Positions 15,132-23,637 of a DNA stretch of 39,604 bases are shown here, piece by piece. A model generated the notes under the pieces. The model saw only the letters and a program-made list of their open reading frames with translations, was not told the DNA's origin and made no database searches. The position numbers were made by a program, and so were the translations under genes. Origin of the DNA: Bacteroidales bacterium (GTDB lineage Bacteria; Bacteroidota; Bacteroidia; Bacteroidales; VadinHA17); NCBI GenBank assembly GCA_003141895.1, contig PLNT01000008.1, forward strand, positions 41,808 to 81,411, given 5' to 3'. Position 1 is the stretch's first letter. Each line of letters opens with the position of its first letter.

Positions 15132-15863
15132 ATGCCTTACAGAAGATTGCCCAACACGGATACTGCCAGAATCAAGGCAATGAGAACTGCTCTTGAAAAG
15201 GGTAAGGAGCTGCCTCCAAATAAACTGGCTTTTTCATCAAAAACCATTGTCAGGCTTCAGAAATTTCTGCCACAGTTTGACCATAACTTGCAGTTATACC
15301 GACAGGTTCTTGCCTCTCAAAACAAAAAAAGCAAAGATTATAATGAAGCATTAAAAAAAGCCCGTATCTATCTGACTCACTTTGTCAGGGTAATGAATAT
15401 GGCAATTTTCCGTGGTGACCTTCCTGCTGAAACAAGGGCTTTTTATGGACTTGCAACAGATGAATCTACAGTTCCTTCTATTACGACAGAAAATGAATTC
15501 ATGAGCTGGGGAAGAAGAATTATTGAAGGTGAAGAATTCAGAATAAAAAAAGGTGGCAGTCCGATTACAAACCCTACAATAGCGGTTGTGAAAGTAAGAT
15601 TTGAAAATTTTATAGAAGCCTGGACGTTTCATAATACCTTTACAAAAAGAACACTCGACTATGCCGAGAAGAATTGTAGTTTGCGAAAAGAAGCTGATGA
15701 AATAATTCTTCAGTTGTGGAATGAAATTGAAACCACACACAGTACGCTTCCGGAAGAAGTACGGAAGACACTTTGCGAGGAATACGGATTGGTCTATTTC
15801 TACAGGAAAGGGGAACTTGAAAAATCAAATGTAGCTGAACCTGAAACCGGAACCTGGTATTAA
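15132..15863 (+). CDS. Conserved-looking hypothetical protein
   Basis: A 243-residue soluble protein that I cannot assign to a named family. It has no signal peptide or membrane segment. The N-terminus (MPYRRLPNTDTARIKAMRTA) is basic and looks like a family signature; I have an uncertain memory of similar unnamed Bacteroidota proteins. The body is mainly predicted helix (about 20-120 and 155-225), with a conserved-looking patch FVRVMNMAIFRGDLP near 88-102 and a tail ending LVYFYRKGELEKS. Coding quality is good: a single intact frame with neighbour-like codon use. The upstream gap is long (473 bp), so it probably has its own promoter. No known catalytic motif was seen. Confidence 0.75.
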   Translation: MPYRRLPNTDTARIKAMRTALEKGKELPPNKLAFSSKTIVRLQKFLPQFDHNLQLYRQVLASQNKKSKDYNEALKKARIYLTHFVRVMNMAIFRGDLPAETRAFYGLATDESTVPSITTENEFMSWGRRIIEGEEFRIKKGGSPITNPTIAVVKVRFENFIEAWTFHNTFTKRTLDYAEKNCSLRKEADEIILQLWNEIETTHSTLPEEVRKTLCEEYGLVYFYRKGELEKSNVAEPETGTWY

Positions 15864-16011
15864 AAAATCCTGACCTTACTTCCTAATAGAGTTTTTTAAT
15901 TAATCGTATCAAATTTTTAGTAACCTGGTGAACTATTGGGTACTAAAAACATTAATATTGTGTGTTATTTATACAATAGTTATTCTCCAAAAAATAATAA
16001 TTTCATATCAA

Positions 16012-18657
16012 ATGAGAAACAATAAAATAGTTAATGTTCTTATCCTTTCATTAATGGTTGTCATACCGTCAGTTGCACAACCAATCTCAAAGGAACTTAA
16101 CTCTAATTGGAAATTTCATAAAGTTGGAAATACTGACTGGCACAAGGCAGTTGTTCCGGGCTGCATCCATACTGACTTAATAAACAATAAAATAATACCT
16201 GACCCTTTTTTCAGGGATAATGAATCGAAAGTTCAATGGATTGACAAATATTCATGGGAGTACAAAACCGAAATAGATGTCGACAACAAGATTATGAGCA
16301 AACAGAATATTGAACTTAATTTTAAAGGCCTTGATACCTACGCAGAGATATTTCTGAATGATCAGCATCTTCAGTCAACTGATAATATGTTCAGTGAATG
16401 GAATGTAGATGTCAAGAAGGTTTTGATTGAAGGAAAAAATTCCCTCAGGATACTTTTTCATTCACCTGTTGCAATGGGAATCTTAAGCAGGGATAAATTT
16501 AATGTCGAAGCACCATTGGGATATAACCTGGAAATTACAAATACTGACTGGCCAAACGTAGGTCCATATATGAGAAAAGCCGGATATATGTTTGGCTGGG
16601 ATTGGGGCCCAAAGCTTACAACAAGCGGTATCTGGCGGCCAGTATTTCTTAAAGCATGGGACGAAGCAAGGATTGAATCGATACAGGTAGTTCAGGATGA
16701 AGTAACCCAAAAAAAGGCCAGCCTGTCGGCTATTTTCAGTATTGAAGCAAACTCCTCTTTTGAGGCAAACCTGAATTTGTCTTACTCCCTGAATGGTAAA
16801 ACATTAACTATCAATCCGACCCAGGTAAAATTGAATGAAGGGAAGAATGAAGTTAAGATTCAATTTGCTATAAACAATCCCTCACTTTGGTGGCCAAATG
16901 GACTCGGAGATCATCCTTTGTATGAAATCAATGGCATTCTTAAAAAAGAAAATATTGAAATTGACAAAATACAGACTCATGCGGGACTAAGAAATGTCAG
17001 GCTTGTACAAACCCCGCAACCTGACGGAGGAAAATCATTTTATTTCGAGGTTAACGGTCTTCCTGTATTTGCAAAAGGGGCCAACTACATTCCTTCGGAT
17101 ATTTTCCCGTCCCGCGTAACAGACAAACATTATGAAGAAATAATAGATGCTGCCGTAAATGCAAATATGAACATGCTCAGAGTCTGGGGCGGCGGAATAT
17201 ATGAAAATGATATTTTCTATGATTTGTGTGACCATAACGGAATTATGGTATGGCAGGATTTTGCCTTTGCAATTTATCAGATGCCTGATTACCCGGAATT
17301 TTTCGAATCGATAAAGAAAGAATTAAAAGACAATATTGAACGTTTGCGCAATCACCCTTCACTTGTATTATGGAGTGGGAACAATGAAACTGAACTTATC
17401 TGGAATCTGTTAATGAAAAGTTTTTTCGGTCTGCCTGTTGAAAATGGAGGAATGGGAACATTATCAAACCTCCTGAAACTCCTTCCAAAATCCGACAGCA
17501 TTAATCCAAATGTCACAGCCAGGGTCATAAAAGCCTATGATGATGTATTTTATGGCTTTATTCCCGAAGCACTTAAAAAATATGATTATAATTCTCACGA
17601 TTACTGGCCGTCCTCACCCATGGCAGACTGGAAAAAGCCAATGACAATGAGCGCACCTCAGAGTGGAGACATGCACTTCTATATTGCAGTTGTCAATCTT
17701 CCTTTTACCGCCTATCATGATGTCAGGTCACGTTTTTTCAGTGAACATGGTTTCCAGTCATGGCCCGACAAAAAGATAGTGTACAATTTTACCTCGACAT
17801 CTGACCGTGATAAAAATTCACCTGTAATGCGCGCTCATAACAAAGCTATGGGTGGAAATCCTATGCTTGACAAATATATAGCAATGTCGTACCGTGCTCC
17901 TAAGGATTTTGATTCATACCTGTATGTCTCACAGGTTCTGCAGGCTGAAGGTATGAAAATGGCTCTCGAGACGCACAGGAGCTGGATGCCTTACACAATG
18001 GGTTCGTTATTCTGGCAGATGAATGATGTATGGCCTGTCGCTTCATGGGCTTGTCTTGATTTTCAGAATAATCCAAAAGCTTTTTATTATACTGCAAAAA
18101 AAGCATTTAACCCCATCATTGTGGTTCCGTCCAGCTATAAAAACAAATTCTCCTTAAGTGTCGTTTCAGATAAACGAGATTCATTTAGTGCAAAAGCAGA
18201 GATGAAAATACTTGATTTTAACGGCAAGGTATTGTGGAGTAAGAATGTCCCTGTAAATATTCCTGCTAATACAAGTAAGGAATGTTTTAAAATAAATACA
18301 AATGAGTTGGTTAAAAGCATGGATACAACTCAGATCGTCTTTTCAGTAAAATTAATAAAAGGAGATAAACTGGTTGCATCCAACTTGTGCTATTTCGCAG
18401 AACCTAAAAACTTAAAACTTCTGAAATCTGAAATAACCAAAGTAATTAAAGAAACAGGGGAAGGATACTCAATTACCTTTACAGCTGATAAACTTGTTAA
18501 AGATTTGTGCCTCGATACAGATTTTAAGGGTTGGTTCAGTGATAATTGTTTTGACCTTCTCCCCGGAGAAAAGGTAACTGTAAGCTTTAAGACTAAAGAG
18601 AAGATTGACAATTTCGGAGAAAAACTGAAATTGTTCTCGCTAACTGATTCTTATTAA
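16012..18657 (+). CDS. Beta-mannosidase (GH2), secreted
   Basis: An 881-residue GH2 enzyme removing beta-mannosyl ends from mannans or glycans. The frame extends upstream to 15928, but the start at 16012 is preferred because it gives a clean signal peptide (residues 1-22, ending VAQ). The order is sugar-binding domain (about 25-215), Ig-like domain (215-330), TIM barrel (about 335-700), then C-terminal beta domains. E459 in WSGNNE is the acid/base and E578 in FFSEHGFQS the likely nucleophile. The KGANYIPSD and RVWGGGIYE motifs are typical of beta-mannosidases. There is no lipobox, so it is probably periplasmic. No SusC/SusD pair lies nearby. Confidence 0.92.
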   Translation: MRNNKIVNVLILSLMVVIPSVAQPISKELNSNWKFHKVGNTDWHKAVVPGCIHTDLINNKIIPDPFFRDNESKVQWIDKYSWEYKTEIDVDNKIMSKQNIELNFKGLDTYAEIFLNDQHLQSTDNMFSEWNVDVKKVLIEGKNSLRILFHSPVAMGILSRDKFNVEAPLGYNLEITNTDWPNVGPYMRKAGYMFGWDWGPKLTTSGIWRPVFLKAWDEARIESIQVVQDEVTQKKASLSAIFSIEANSSFEANLNLSYSLNGKTLTINPTQVKLNEGKNEVKIQFAINNPSLWWPNGLGDHPLYEINGILKKENIEIDKIQTHAGLRNVRLVQTPQPDGGKSFYFEVNGLPVFAKGANYIPSDIFPSRVTDKHYEEIIDAAVNANMNMLRVWGGGIYENDIFYDLCDHNGIMVWQDFAFAIYQMPDYPEFFESIKKELKDNIERLRNHPSLVLWSGNNETELIWNLLMKSFFGLPVENGGMGTLSNLLKLLPKSDSINPNVTARVIKAYDDVFYGFIPEALKKYDYNSHDYWPSSPMADWKKPMTMSAPQSGDMHFYIAVVNLPFTAYHDVRSRFFSEHGFQSWPDKKIVYNFTSTSDRDKNSPVMRAHNKAMGGNPMLDKYIAMSYRAPKDFDSYLYVSQVLQAEGMKMALETHRSWMPYTMGSLFWQMNDVWPVASWACLDFQNNPKAFYYTAKKAFNPIIVVPSSYKNKFSLSVVSDKRDSFSAKAEMKILDFNGKVLWSKNVPVNIPANTSKECFKINTNELVKSMDTTQIVFSVKLIKGDKLVASNLCYFAEPKNLKLLKSEITKVIKETGEGYSITFTADKLVKDLCLDTDFKGWFSDNCFDLLPGEKVTVSFKTKEKIDNFGEKLKLFSLTDSY

Positions 18658-18712
18658 TTATTAACCTTTGTGATTTACTGGATAGCTTGGTGATAAATTC
18701 AACTTTCCCCCA

Positions 18713-18793
18713 TTACCCCCTTTCATTTTCCCCCAAGGGGGAAAGGTTTGTACTGCTCCTTCCCCCTTGGGGGAAGGTTGGGAAGGGGGTAAA
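18713..18793. repeat. Palindromic intergenic repeat, family A copy 2
   Basis: An 81-bp imperfect palindrome (TTACCCCCTTTC...CCCCCAAGGGGG...CCCCCTTGGGGG...GAAGGGGGTAAA). Its right half, read on the minus strand, matches the left half of the copy at 6011-6090, so the two are the same element in opposite orientations with slightly different loops. It lies in the convergent gap between the beta-mannosidase (+) and a CPBP protease (-), a position where a hairpin could end transcripts from both sides. Confidence 0.85.
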
Positions 18794-18830
18794 TAAACTT
18801 GAAAATAATAACACTTAAATAAAGCAGGTG

Positions 18831-19760
18831 TCACTCCGTGGTTAATGGATTTTTATTCTTCTTCCCAAAATATAACAGTATCACAAAAATTATAATAACA
18901 GGAATTGGTAAAGCAACTGCCTCCTTCCATAAAGGAATATCTGGTGTTGCATTGGTCTTTTCAATTCCCTGTACATAAGTCAGTATGACCGGGAATGCGT
19001 TATTTACAAAATGCGATACTATTGGAAGCCACAGAGTTCGTCCCCAAAAAAAAAGATAACCAAAAATCAGTCCGAGGATGAATCGGGGTATAAATCCTAA
19101 AAACTGAAAATGGATTGCACTGAAAATAAAAGCTGTAAACCAGATTGCCAGATGGCCCGACCTGAATAACCTGGTAAATATCTTTTGAATAACGCCTCTG
19201 AAAATTATCTCTTCCGCTATTGCGGGGATCAAAGCAACTATAAGCAGGTTCAACAACATAGTCCAAAAAGTATCTGAAGCGACCAATGAGTTGATCAGAT
19301 TATCTGCACTCTGTTCTTTTTCCATCATCCATCGCTCCATTCCCGAAAGCCATGTTGGCAGATGTATTGCTGAATTAATTTGTCCCGTAAAACTTGAAAC
19401 GGGGAAGACGCAGATCGTAAGAAGTATAACAAGACCAATATCTTTCAACTCAGGAATTTTTAATTCAATAAACTTTGAACCAGGTCGATTAATTGCTGAA
19501 AGAAGAATTACTCCCGGAATGATAAGAAATGAAAGGTCCTGAATTATCAGTATATATCTGATAAATCTGATATCATTGTCAGTCATTGATTCTACTGATT
19601 TGGTGAGGACGTTTAAATCAGAACCAAAAATTCCAATACCCACGGCAATAAGAATAGAAGCAAGAATAAATCCCACTCCCACTATTATTAATATTGAAAC
19701 AAATAACTGATAAAGAGGGGATTCTCCGTAAAAATTTAAAAGTCGGTGCTTCTCACTCAT
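18831..19760 (-). CDS. CPBP-family intramembrane metalloprotease
   Basis: A 309-residue integral membrane protein with about eight helices and the CPBP (Rce1/CAAX-protease-like) motifs in order: EExxxR (E183, E184, R188 in AEEIIFRG), FxxxH (F213 to H217) and HxxxN (H250 to N254). These residues form the predicted active site in this family. Bacterial members have varied and often unknown roles, including proteolysis of membrane or secreted peptides and immunity to bacteriocins. It is divergent from dusB. A second, more distant member lies at 20873-21802, so the pair brackets dusB. No substrate peptide gene was seen beside it. Confidence 0.88.
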   Translation of the reverse strand: MSEKHRLLNFYGESPLYQLFVSILIIVGVGFILASILIAVGIGIFGSDLNVLTKSVESMTDNDIRFIRYILIIQDLSFLIIPGVILLSAINRPGSKFIELKIPELKDIGLVILLTICVFPVSSFTGQINSAIHLPTWLSGMERWMMEKEQSADNLINSLVASDTFWTMLLNLLIVALIPAIAEEIIFRGVIQKIFTRLFRSGHLAIWFTAFIFSAIHFQFLGFIPRFILGLIFGYLFFWGRTLWLPIVSHFVNNAFPVILTYVQGIEKTNATPDIPLWKEAVALPIPVIIIFVILLYFGKKNKNPLTTE

Positions 19761-19854
19761 TTTATTAATTTTGCAGTCACTTAAAGATAAACAATTATGC
19801 AGGGACGTTCATGCAATGTTCTCGCTATTCCTAAAAATTTAAATTATCAGGAAT

Positions 19855-20868
19855 ATGAAAATTGGCAATATAACTTTAGGAGAATTTCCTCTGTTCCTGG
19901 CTCCGATGGAAGACATAACTGACCCTTCTTTCAGGATGGTTTGCAAAATGCATGGTGCTGATTTCATGTATACAGAGTTCGTTTCATCTGACGGACTTAT
20001 CCGTGATGGCAAGAAGAGTATCAAAAAGCTGGATATCTATGATTTTGAAAGGCCAATTGGAATTCAGCTTTACGGACATTTAATAGATTCAATGGTAGAG
20101 GCGGCTCTCATTTCAGAACAGGCCAACCCTGAACTGATTGATATTAATTTTGGTTGCCCTGTAAAAAAGATTGCTAATCGTGGAGCTGGCGCTGGCATGT
20201 TACGAAATATACCTTTAATGATTGAAATGACCGCGGCCATTGTCAAGGCGGTTAAACTTCCGGTTACTGTCAAAACACGGCTGGGTTGGGATGACGATAA
20301 TAAAAATATTGTTGAAATATCAGAACGTTTGCAGGATGTTGGTATTAAGGCATTGACCATACATGGAAGGACACGTGCCCAGATGTATAAAGGTGAAGCC
20401 GACTGGACTCTTATTGGCGCCGTAAAGAATAATCCGAGAATTAATATTCCTATAATAGGGAATGGTGATATCGACGGAGCTGTCAGGGCTAAAGAGATGT
20501 TTGATAAATTCGGAGTGGATGGAATTATGATTGGCCGGGCAACTGTAGGAAGGCCGTGGATTTTCACGGAAATAAAACATTATCTTAAAACAGGAGAACT
20601 GTTACCTGAGCCTTCTGTCAACGAAAAGGCGGATCTTGCGCTTCAGCATCTTGAAAAATCTTTGGAATACAAAGAAGGGAAAAGAGCAATTTTTGAGATG
20701 CGAAGACACCTTTCAAATTACTTTAAAGGTTTGCCTCATTTTAAAGAAACACGGTTAAAACTGCTTACAGCGCTCGAAGTTGATGAAATCAAATCTTGTA
20801 TTAAAGAGATCCGTGAGAAATGGGGCGATTTCAGAAGTGAGGATAAAACTTCGATCTATAATATATAA
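19855..20868 (+). CDS. dusB: tRNA-dihydrouridine synthase (DusB type)
   Basis: A 337-residue FMN-dependent enzyme that reduces uridine to dihydrouridine in the tRNA D-loop region. The TIM barrel has the FMN-site motif APMEDITDPSFR (16-27), the catalytic cysteine C101 in INFGCPVKKI, the motifs VKTRLGWD and IHGRTRAQMYKG, and the C-terminal IPIIGNGDI and GIMIGRATVGRPW. A helical tRNA-binding domain follows from about residue 245. DusB-type is chosen from overall motif wording. A TAATTTTG box at 19766-19773 is a possible -7 element, but no -33 partner is evident. The gene ends 4 bp from the convergent CPBP gene. Confidence 0.93.
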   Translation: MKIGNITLGEFPLFLAPMEDITDPSFRMVCKMHGADFMYTEFVSSDGLIRDGKKSIKKLDIYDFERPIGIQLYGHLIDSMVEAALISEQANPELIDINFGCPVKKIANRGAGAGMLRNIPLMIEMTAAIVKAVKLPVTVKTRLGWDDDNKNIVEISERLQDVGIKALTIHGRTRAQMYKGEADWTLIGAVKNNPRINIPIIGNGDIDGAVRAKEMFDKFGVDGIMIGRATVGRPWIFTEIKHYLKTGELLPEPSVNEKADLALQHLEKSLEYKEGKRAIFEMRRHLSNYFKGLPHFKETRLKLLTALEVDEIKSCIKEIREKWGDFRSEDKTSIYNI

Positions 20869-20872
20869 AACC

Positions 20873-21802
20873 TTACCCTACCTTGATCTTTCCAAACAAT
20901 AACCCCATATTCTTCCATTTGAAAATAATCTTCAGGATTAAAATAAACAGGATTCCTGTTATAGTAAGCGCGATGAAATCGACCCAGGGATGAATACGGA
21001 ACTGTTCATATAAAGCAGGTGTCTGTAAAGCTGAGGATCCGTTTGTTACCATTATACACAGAAAAATATTATTGGCTGCATGAGCTCCCATGGTCGCTTC
21101 TATTCCATCGTCGAGTATAGTAATGATTCCAAAAATAAGTCCAAATACAATGTACTGCGGAATCATTGTTAAAAATCCAAATGCCTTAACCTCAGGGTTG
21201 AGAGAATGCATCAGACCGAAAAGGATTGATGTCATTAGAACAGGAAACCATCTGTTCCTGATCAGTGCTGCAAAACCCTGCATGAGATATCCTCTGAAAA
21301 GAACCTCTTCAAAAGCTGCCTGGAAAGGAATGAAAACTACAGTTAAGATTGAAATAATAAGAAGTGAAATTGTCTGATTATTTATTTTGAAGTTTGTGGG
21401 ATCAAATTTAATATAGAAGAAAAGATAAATAGCTGAAAGTATCAGCCAGATAAACGCTGAAATAAAAAACCGTTTCCATCTGATTTTTTCAGTTCCGTTT
21501 ATTGTCATCCTGAAACTTCTGTTATTTAAAGGTTTAATTAGAAGAATGAAAGCTGCCAGGCCCGCAATAAAAGGGAACATCATCATAAGGAATACAACAT
21601 TCGGACTAAGCCCTAACACGCTGATATCATTAGGATTAGTTGCTATCCGAGCTATTGTTCCCGGATCAGAAGCTTTTAAGGCAAATGAAATTAGTATCGG
21701 AATACCACCGATTGTATTTGATACAATAAATACTGAGGCAACCATTACAACATATCGCCAAAAGCTGTTCCTGCCTTTAAATGTCGATTCAAGATGATTC
21801 AT
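20873..21802 (-). CDS. CPBP-family intramembrane metalloprotease (second copy)
   Basis: A 309-residue membrane protein with eight or so helices. The catalytic motifs are EExxxR (E165, E166, R170 in FEEVLFRG), FxxxH (F195 to H199 in FGLMH) and HxxxN (H241 to N245 in HAANN), all intact. It has the same length as the protein at 18831-19760 but differs in most of its sequence, so this is not a recent tandem duplication. It starts only 5 bp after nadB on the same strand, which suggests it is co-transcribed with NAD biosynthesis, although no functional link is known to me. Confidence 0.88.
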   Translation of the reverse strand: MNHLESTFKGRNSFWRYVVMVASVFIVSNTIGGIPILISFALKASDPGTIARIATNPNDISVLGLSPNVVFLMMMFPFIAGLAAFILLIKPLNNRSFRMTINGTEKIRWKRFFISAFIWLILSAIYLFFYIKFDPTNFKINNQTISLLIISILTVVFIPFQAAFEEVLFRGYLMQGFAALIRNRWFPVLMTSILFGLMHSLNPEVKAFGFLTMIPQYIVFGLIFGIITILDDGIEATMGAHAANNIFLCIMVTNGSSALQTPALYEQFRIHPWVDFIALTITGILFILILKIIFKWKNMGLLFGKIKVG

Positions 21803-21807
21803 AGTTT

Positions 21808-23385
21808 TCAGAATTCCGAGCTTGTTCTCTTGGGATGATCAATCGAGTAATGAAGACCCCTGCTTTCCTGACGGTTCCGGGCCATTTTTATTATAAGATA
21901 TCCAACATTTATCAGGTTCCTGAGTTCGCAGATCTTTTTCGAAATAAGTGATCTTTTGTAAAGACTTTCATTTTCTTTATAAATAATTTCCAACCTGATA
22001 AGCGCTCTCTGAAGCCTTAGATCAGAACGGACAATTCCGACATAATTGCTCATTATCATCTGAACTTCCTTGTAATTCTGAGTTACCAGGATCATCTCTT
22101 CAAGATGAGTTGTGCCTTTATAGTCCCAGTCGGGGATCCTCTCTTCAAAACTAAGCTCTGCCAGACGGCTACCAGAATGTAATGCTGCTCTATGAGAAAA
22201 TACAGCAGCTTCGATAAGTGAATTTGATGCCAATCTGTTAGCTCCATGCAACCCGGTAGAAGACGCTTCCCCAATCGCATAAAGACGGTTAATGTTGCTC
22301 TGTCCGTCCATGTCAACTTTTATACCCCCGCACGAATAATGCGCTGCAGGGACTACCGGAATCAGATCTTTAGTGATATCAATACCCCGATCGAGGCAAT
22401 GATCGTAAACATTGGGGAAATGATCCTTTAATCCATCCGGATTCAGGTGTGTACAATCGAGCCAGACATGATCATCGCCCCACATTTTCATCTCATTGTC
22501 TATTGCCCTGGCAACAATGTCGCGTGGCGCAAGCGATCCACGGCTATCATATCTTTTCATGAATTTCTCACCAGCCATATTTTTAAGAACCGCTCCGTAT
22601 CCTCTTAATGCTTCAGTTATAAGAAATGATGGTCTCGTGTTTGGATCCCATAATGAAGTCGGATGAAACTGTACGAACTCCATATTTTCTATTGTCCCTT
22701 TTGCCCTGTAGACCATTGCTATTCCATCGCCTGTAGCTATCTCAGGATTGGTGGTTGTCATGTATACATTCCCCATTCCTCCTGTAGCGATAATCGTAAC
22801 TTTTGAAAGAAATGTGATTACCTTCTGATTTACGAGGTCCGCTACATATGCACCAAAACATTTTATATCGGGATAATTCTTTTTTATGACATCTCCCAGG
22901 TGATGTTGCGTAAGTATTTCTATGGCAAAATGTTGTTCAAAAATTTCAATATTGGGTTCTTTTTTGACCTGTTCAACCAGAGTTTTTTCTATTGCCTCTC
23001 CTGTTTTGTCTTTATGATGTAATATCCTGAATTCAGTATGTCCTCCTTCTTTAGCCAGATCGTAAGAACCATCTTCTTTCCTGTCGAAAGAAACTCCCAA
23101 CTCTATGAGATCTTTTATTCTATCGGGTGCTTCTTCAACTACCATTCTAACGACATCTTCATTGCAGAAGCCATCACCTGCAATTATTGTATCTTTGATA
23201 TGCTTTTCAAAATTATCAGGTTGGCTGAATACGGCAGCAATTCCTCCCTGGGCGTACCTTGTATTTGAATCCTCAAGTCCGGCCTTTGTAACAATCGAAA
23301 CCTTTCCATATTTTGCGGCTTTAAGAGCAAATGTCAGACCCGCTATACCGGAACCTATAACAAGGAAATCAGTTTTCAGTTTCAT
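21808..23385 (-). CDS. nadB: L-aspartate oxidase
   Basis: A 525-residue FAD enzyme that oxidises L-aspartate to iminoaspartate, the first step of de novo NAD synthesis. The start at 23385 (MKLKTDFLVIGSG) is preferred; the open frame runs 18 codons further upstream, but those residues are not family-like and run over the promoter. The FAD motif is GSGIAG (11-16). The NadB signature HTEFRILHHKDKTGEAI is at 116-132, and HPTSLW, PRDIVARAID, HYSCGG and GLHGANRLASNS follow in order. These separate it from the related SdhA, which carries a covalent-FAD histidine that is lacking here. nadA and nadC are not in the window. Confidence 0.95.
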   Translation of the reverse strand: MKLKTDFLVIGSGIAGLTFALKAAKYGKVSIVTKAGLEDSNTRYAQGGIAAVFSQPDNFEKHIKDTIIAGDGFCNEDVVRMVVEEAPDRIKDLIELGVSFDRKEDGSYDLAKEGGHTEFRILHHKDKTGEAIEKTLVEQVKKEPNIEIFEQHFAIEILTQHHLGDVIKKNYPDIKCFGAYVADLVNQKVITFLSKVTIIATGGMGNVYMTTTNPEIATGDGIAMVYRAKGTIENMEFVQFHPTSLWDPNTRPSFLITEALRGYGAVLKNMAGEKFMKRYDSRGSLAPRDIVARAIDNEMKMWGDDHVWLDCTHLNPDGLKDHFPNVYDHCLDRGIDITKDLIPVVPAAHYSCGGIKVDMDGQSNINRLYAIGEASSTGLHGANRLASNSLIEAAVFSHRAALHSGSRLAELSFEERIPDWDYKGTTHLEEMILVTQNYKEVQMIMSNYVGIVRSDLRLQRALIRLEIIYKENESLYKRSLISKKICELRNLINVGYLIIKMARNRQESRGLHYSIDHPKRTSSEF

Positions 23386-23409
23386 TATCGTAAAATGAAA
23401 AATAAGTGA

Positions 23410-23440
23410 TAAAGATACAATAACCCCCCAAACCCCCAAA
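23410..23440 (-). promoter_or_regulatory. Candidate nadB promoter, -33 box inside a repeat
   Basis: On the minus strand, TATCTTTA (plus 23410-23417) is one base off the TAnnTTTG box, and TTTG (plus 23437-23440) lies 19 bp upstream of it. It is 24 bp from the preferred nadB start. The TTTG lies inside the left end of the repeat at 23421-23580. Confidence 0.5.
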
Positions 23441-23580
23441 ATGGGAGGAATTTTGGTCCTCCTGCCCCCCTAATGAGGGGTTAATTCTTCGTTTTTTAAT
23501 AAATTCATTAATGACACTGAATTAGTCCCTCTTTAGGGGGACATCCCGATAGCTATCGGGAGCGCAGCGGCAGGGGGTTT
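23421..23580. repeat. Intergenic hairpin repeat, family B copy 4 (longest)
   Basis: A 160-bp element between the divergent nadB and glyS genes. It holds CCCCCCTAATGAGGGG on the left, the shared core TTTAATAAATTCATTAA, then GAATTAGTCCCTCTTTAGGG on the right, the perfect 18-bp palindrome TCCCGATAGCTATCGGGA (23544-23561), and the family end GCAGCGGCAGGGGG. The left end has an additional CCCCCCAAACCCCC segment not seen in the other copies. Confidence 0.8.
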
Positions 23581-23609
23581 GTATAACACACATTTTTGAA
23601 TTACTTTTG
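23578..23609 (+). promoter_or_regulatory. glyS promoter, -33 box at the repeat edge
   Basis: TTTG (23578-23581), 20 bp, then TACTTTTG (23602-23609) is a full match to the Bacteroidota promoter consensus, 28 bp before the glyS start. Three of the four bases of the TTTG box are the last bases of the repeat at 23421-23580. Confidence 0.72.
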
Positions 23610-23637
23610 TCTTCCTCTAAAGTAAAAGAAAATAATT

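Noticed and set aside
15928-16011. Upstream extension of the beta-mannosidase frame
   Set aside because: It would add 28 hydrophobic residues before a clean signal peptide beginning MRNNKIVNVL; the start at 16012 fits secretion.
20070-20567. 165-residue antisense frame over dusB
   Set aside because: It lies opposite a well-conserved dusB, and no protein family is visible in it.
23386-23439. 18-residue N-terminal extension of nadB
   Set aside because: It runs through the candidate promoter and into the intergenic repeat, and NadB proteins normally start right before the FAD-binding strand.
23421-23580. Could the C-rich/G-rich repeats be a CRISPR array?
   Set aside because: There are no regular spacers or identical repeats; copies are scattered singly between genes and form hairpins, so they are dispersed palindromes.
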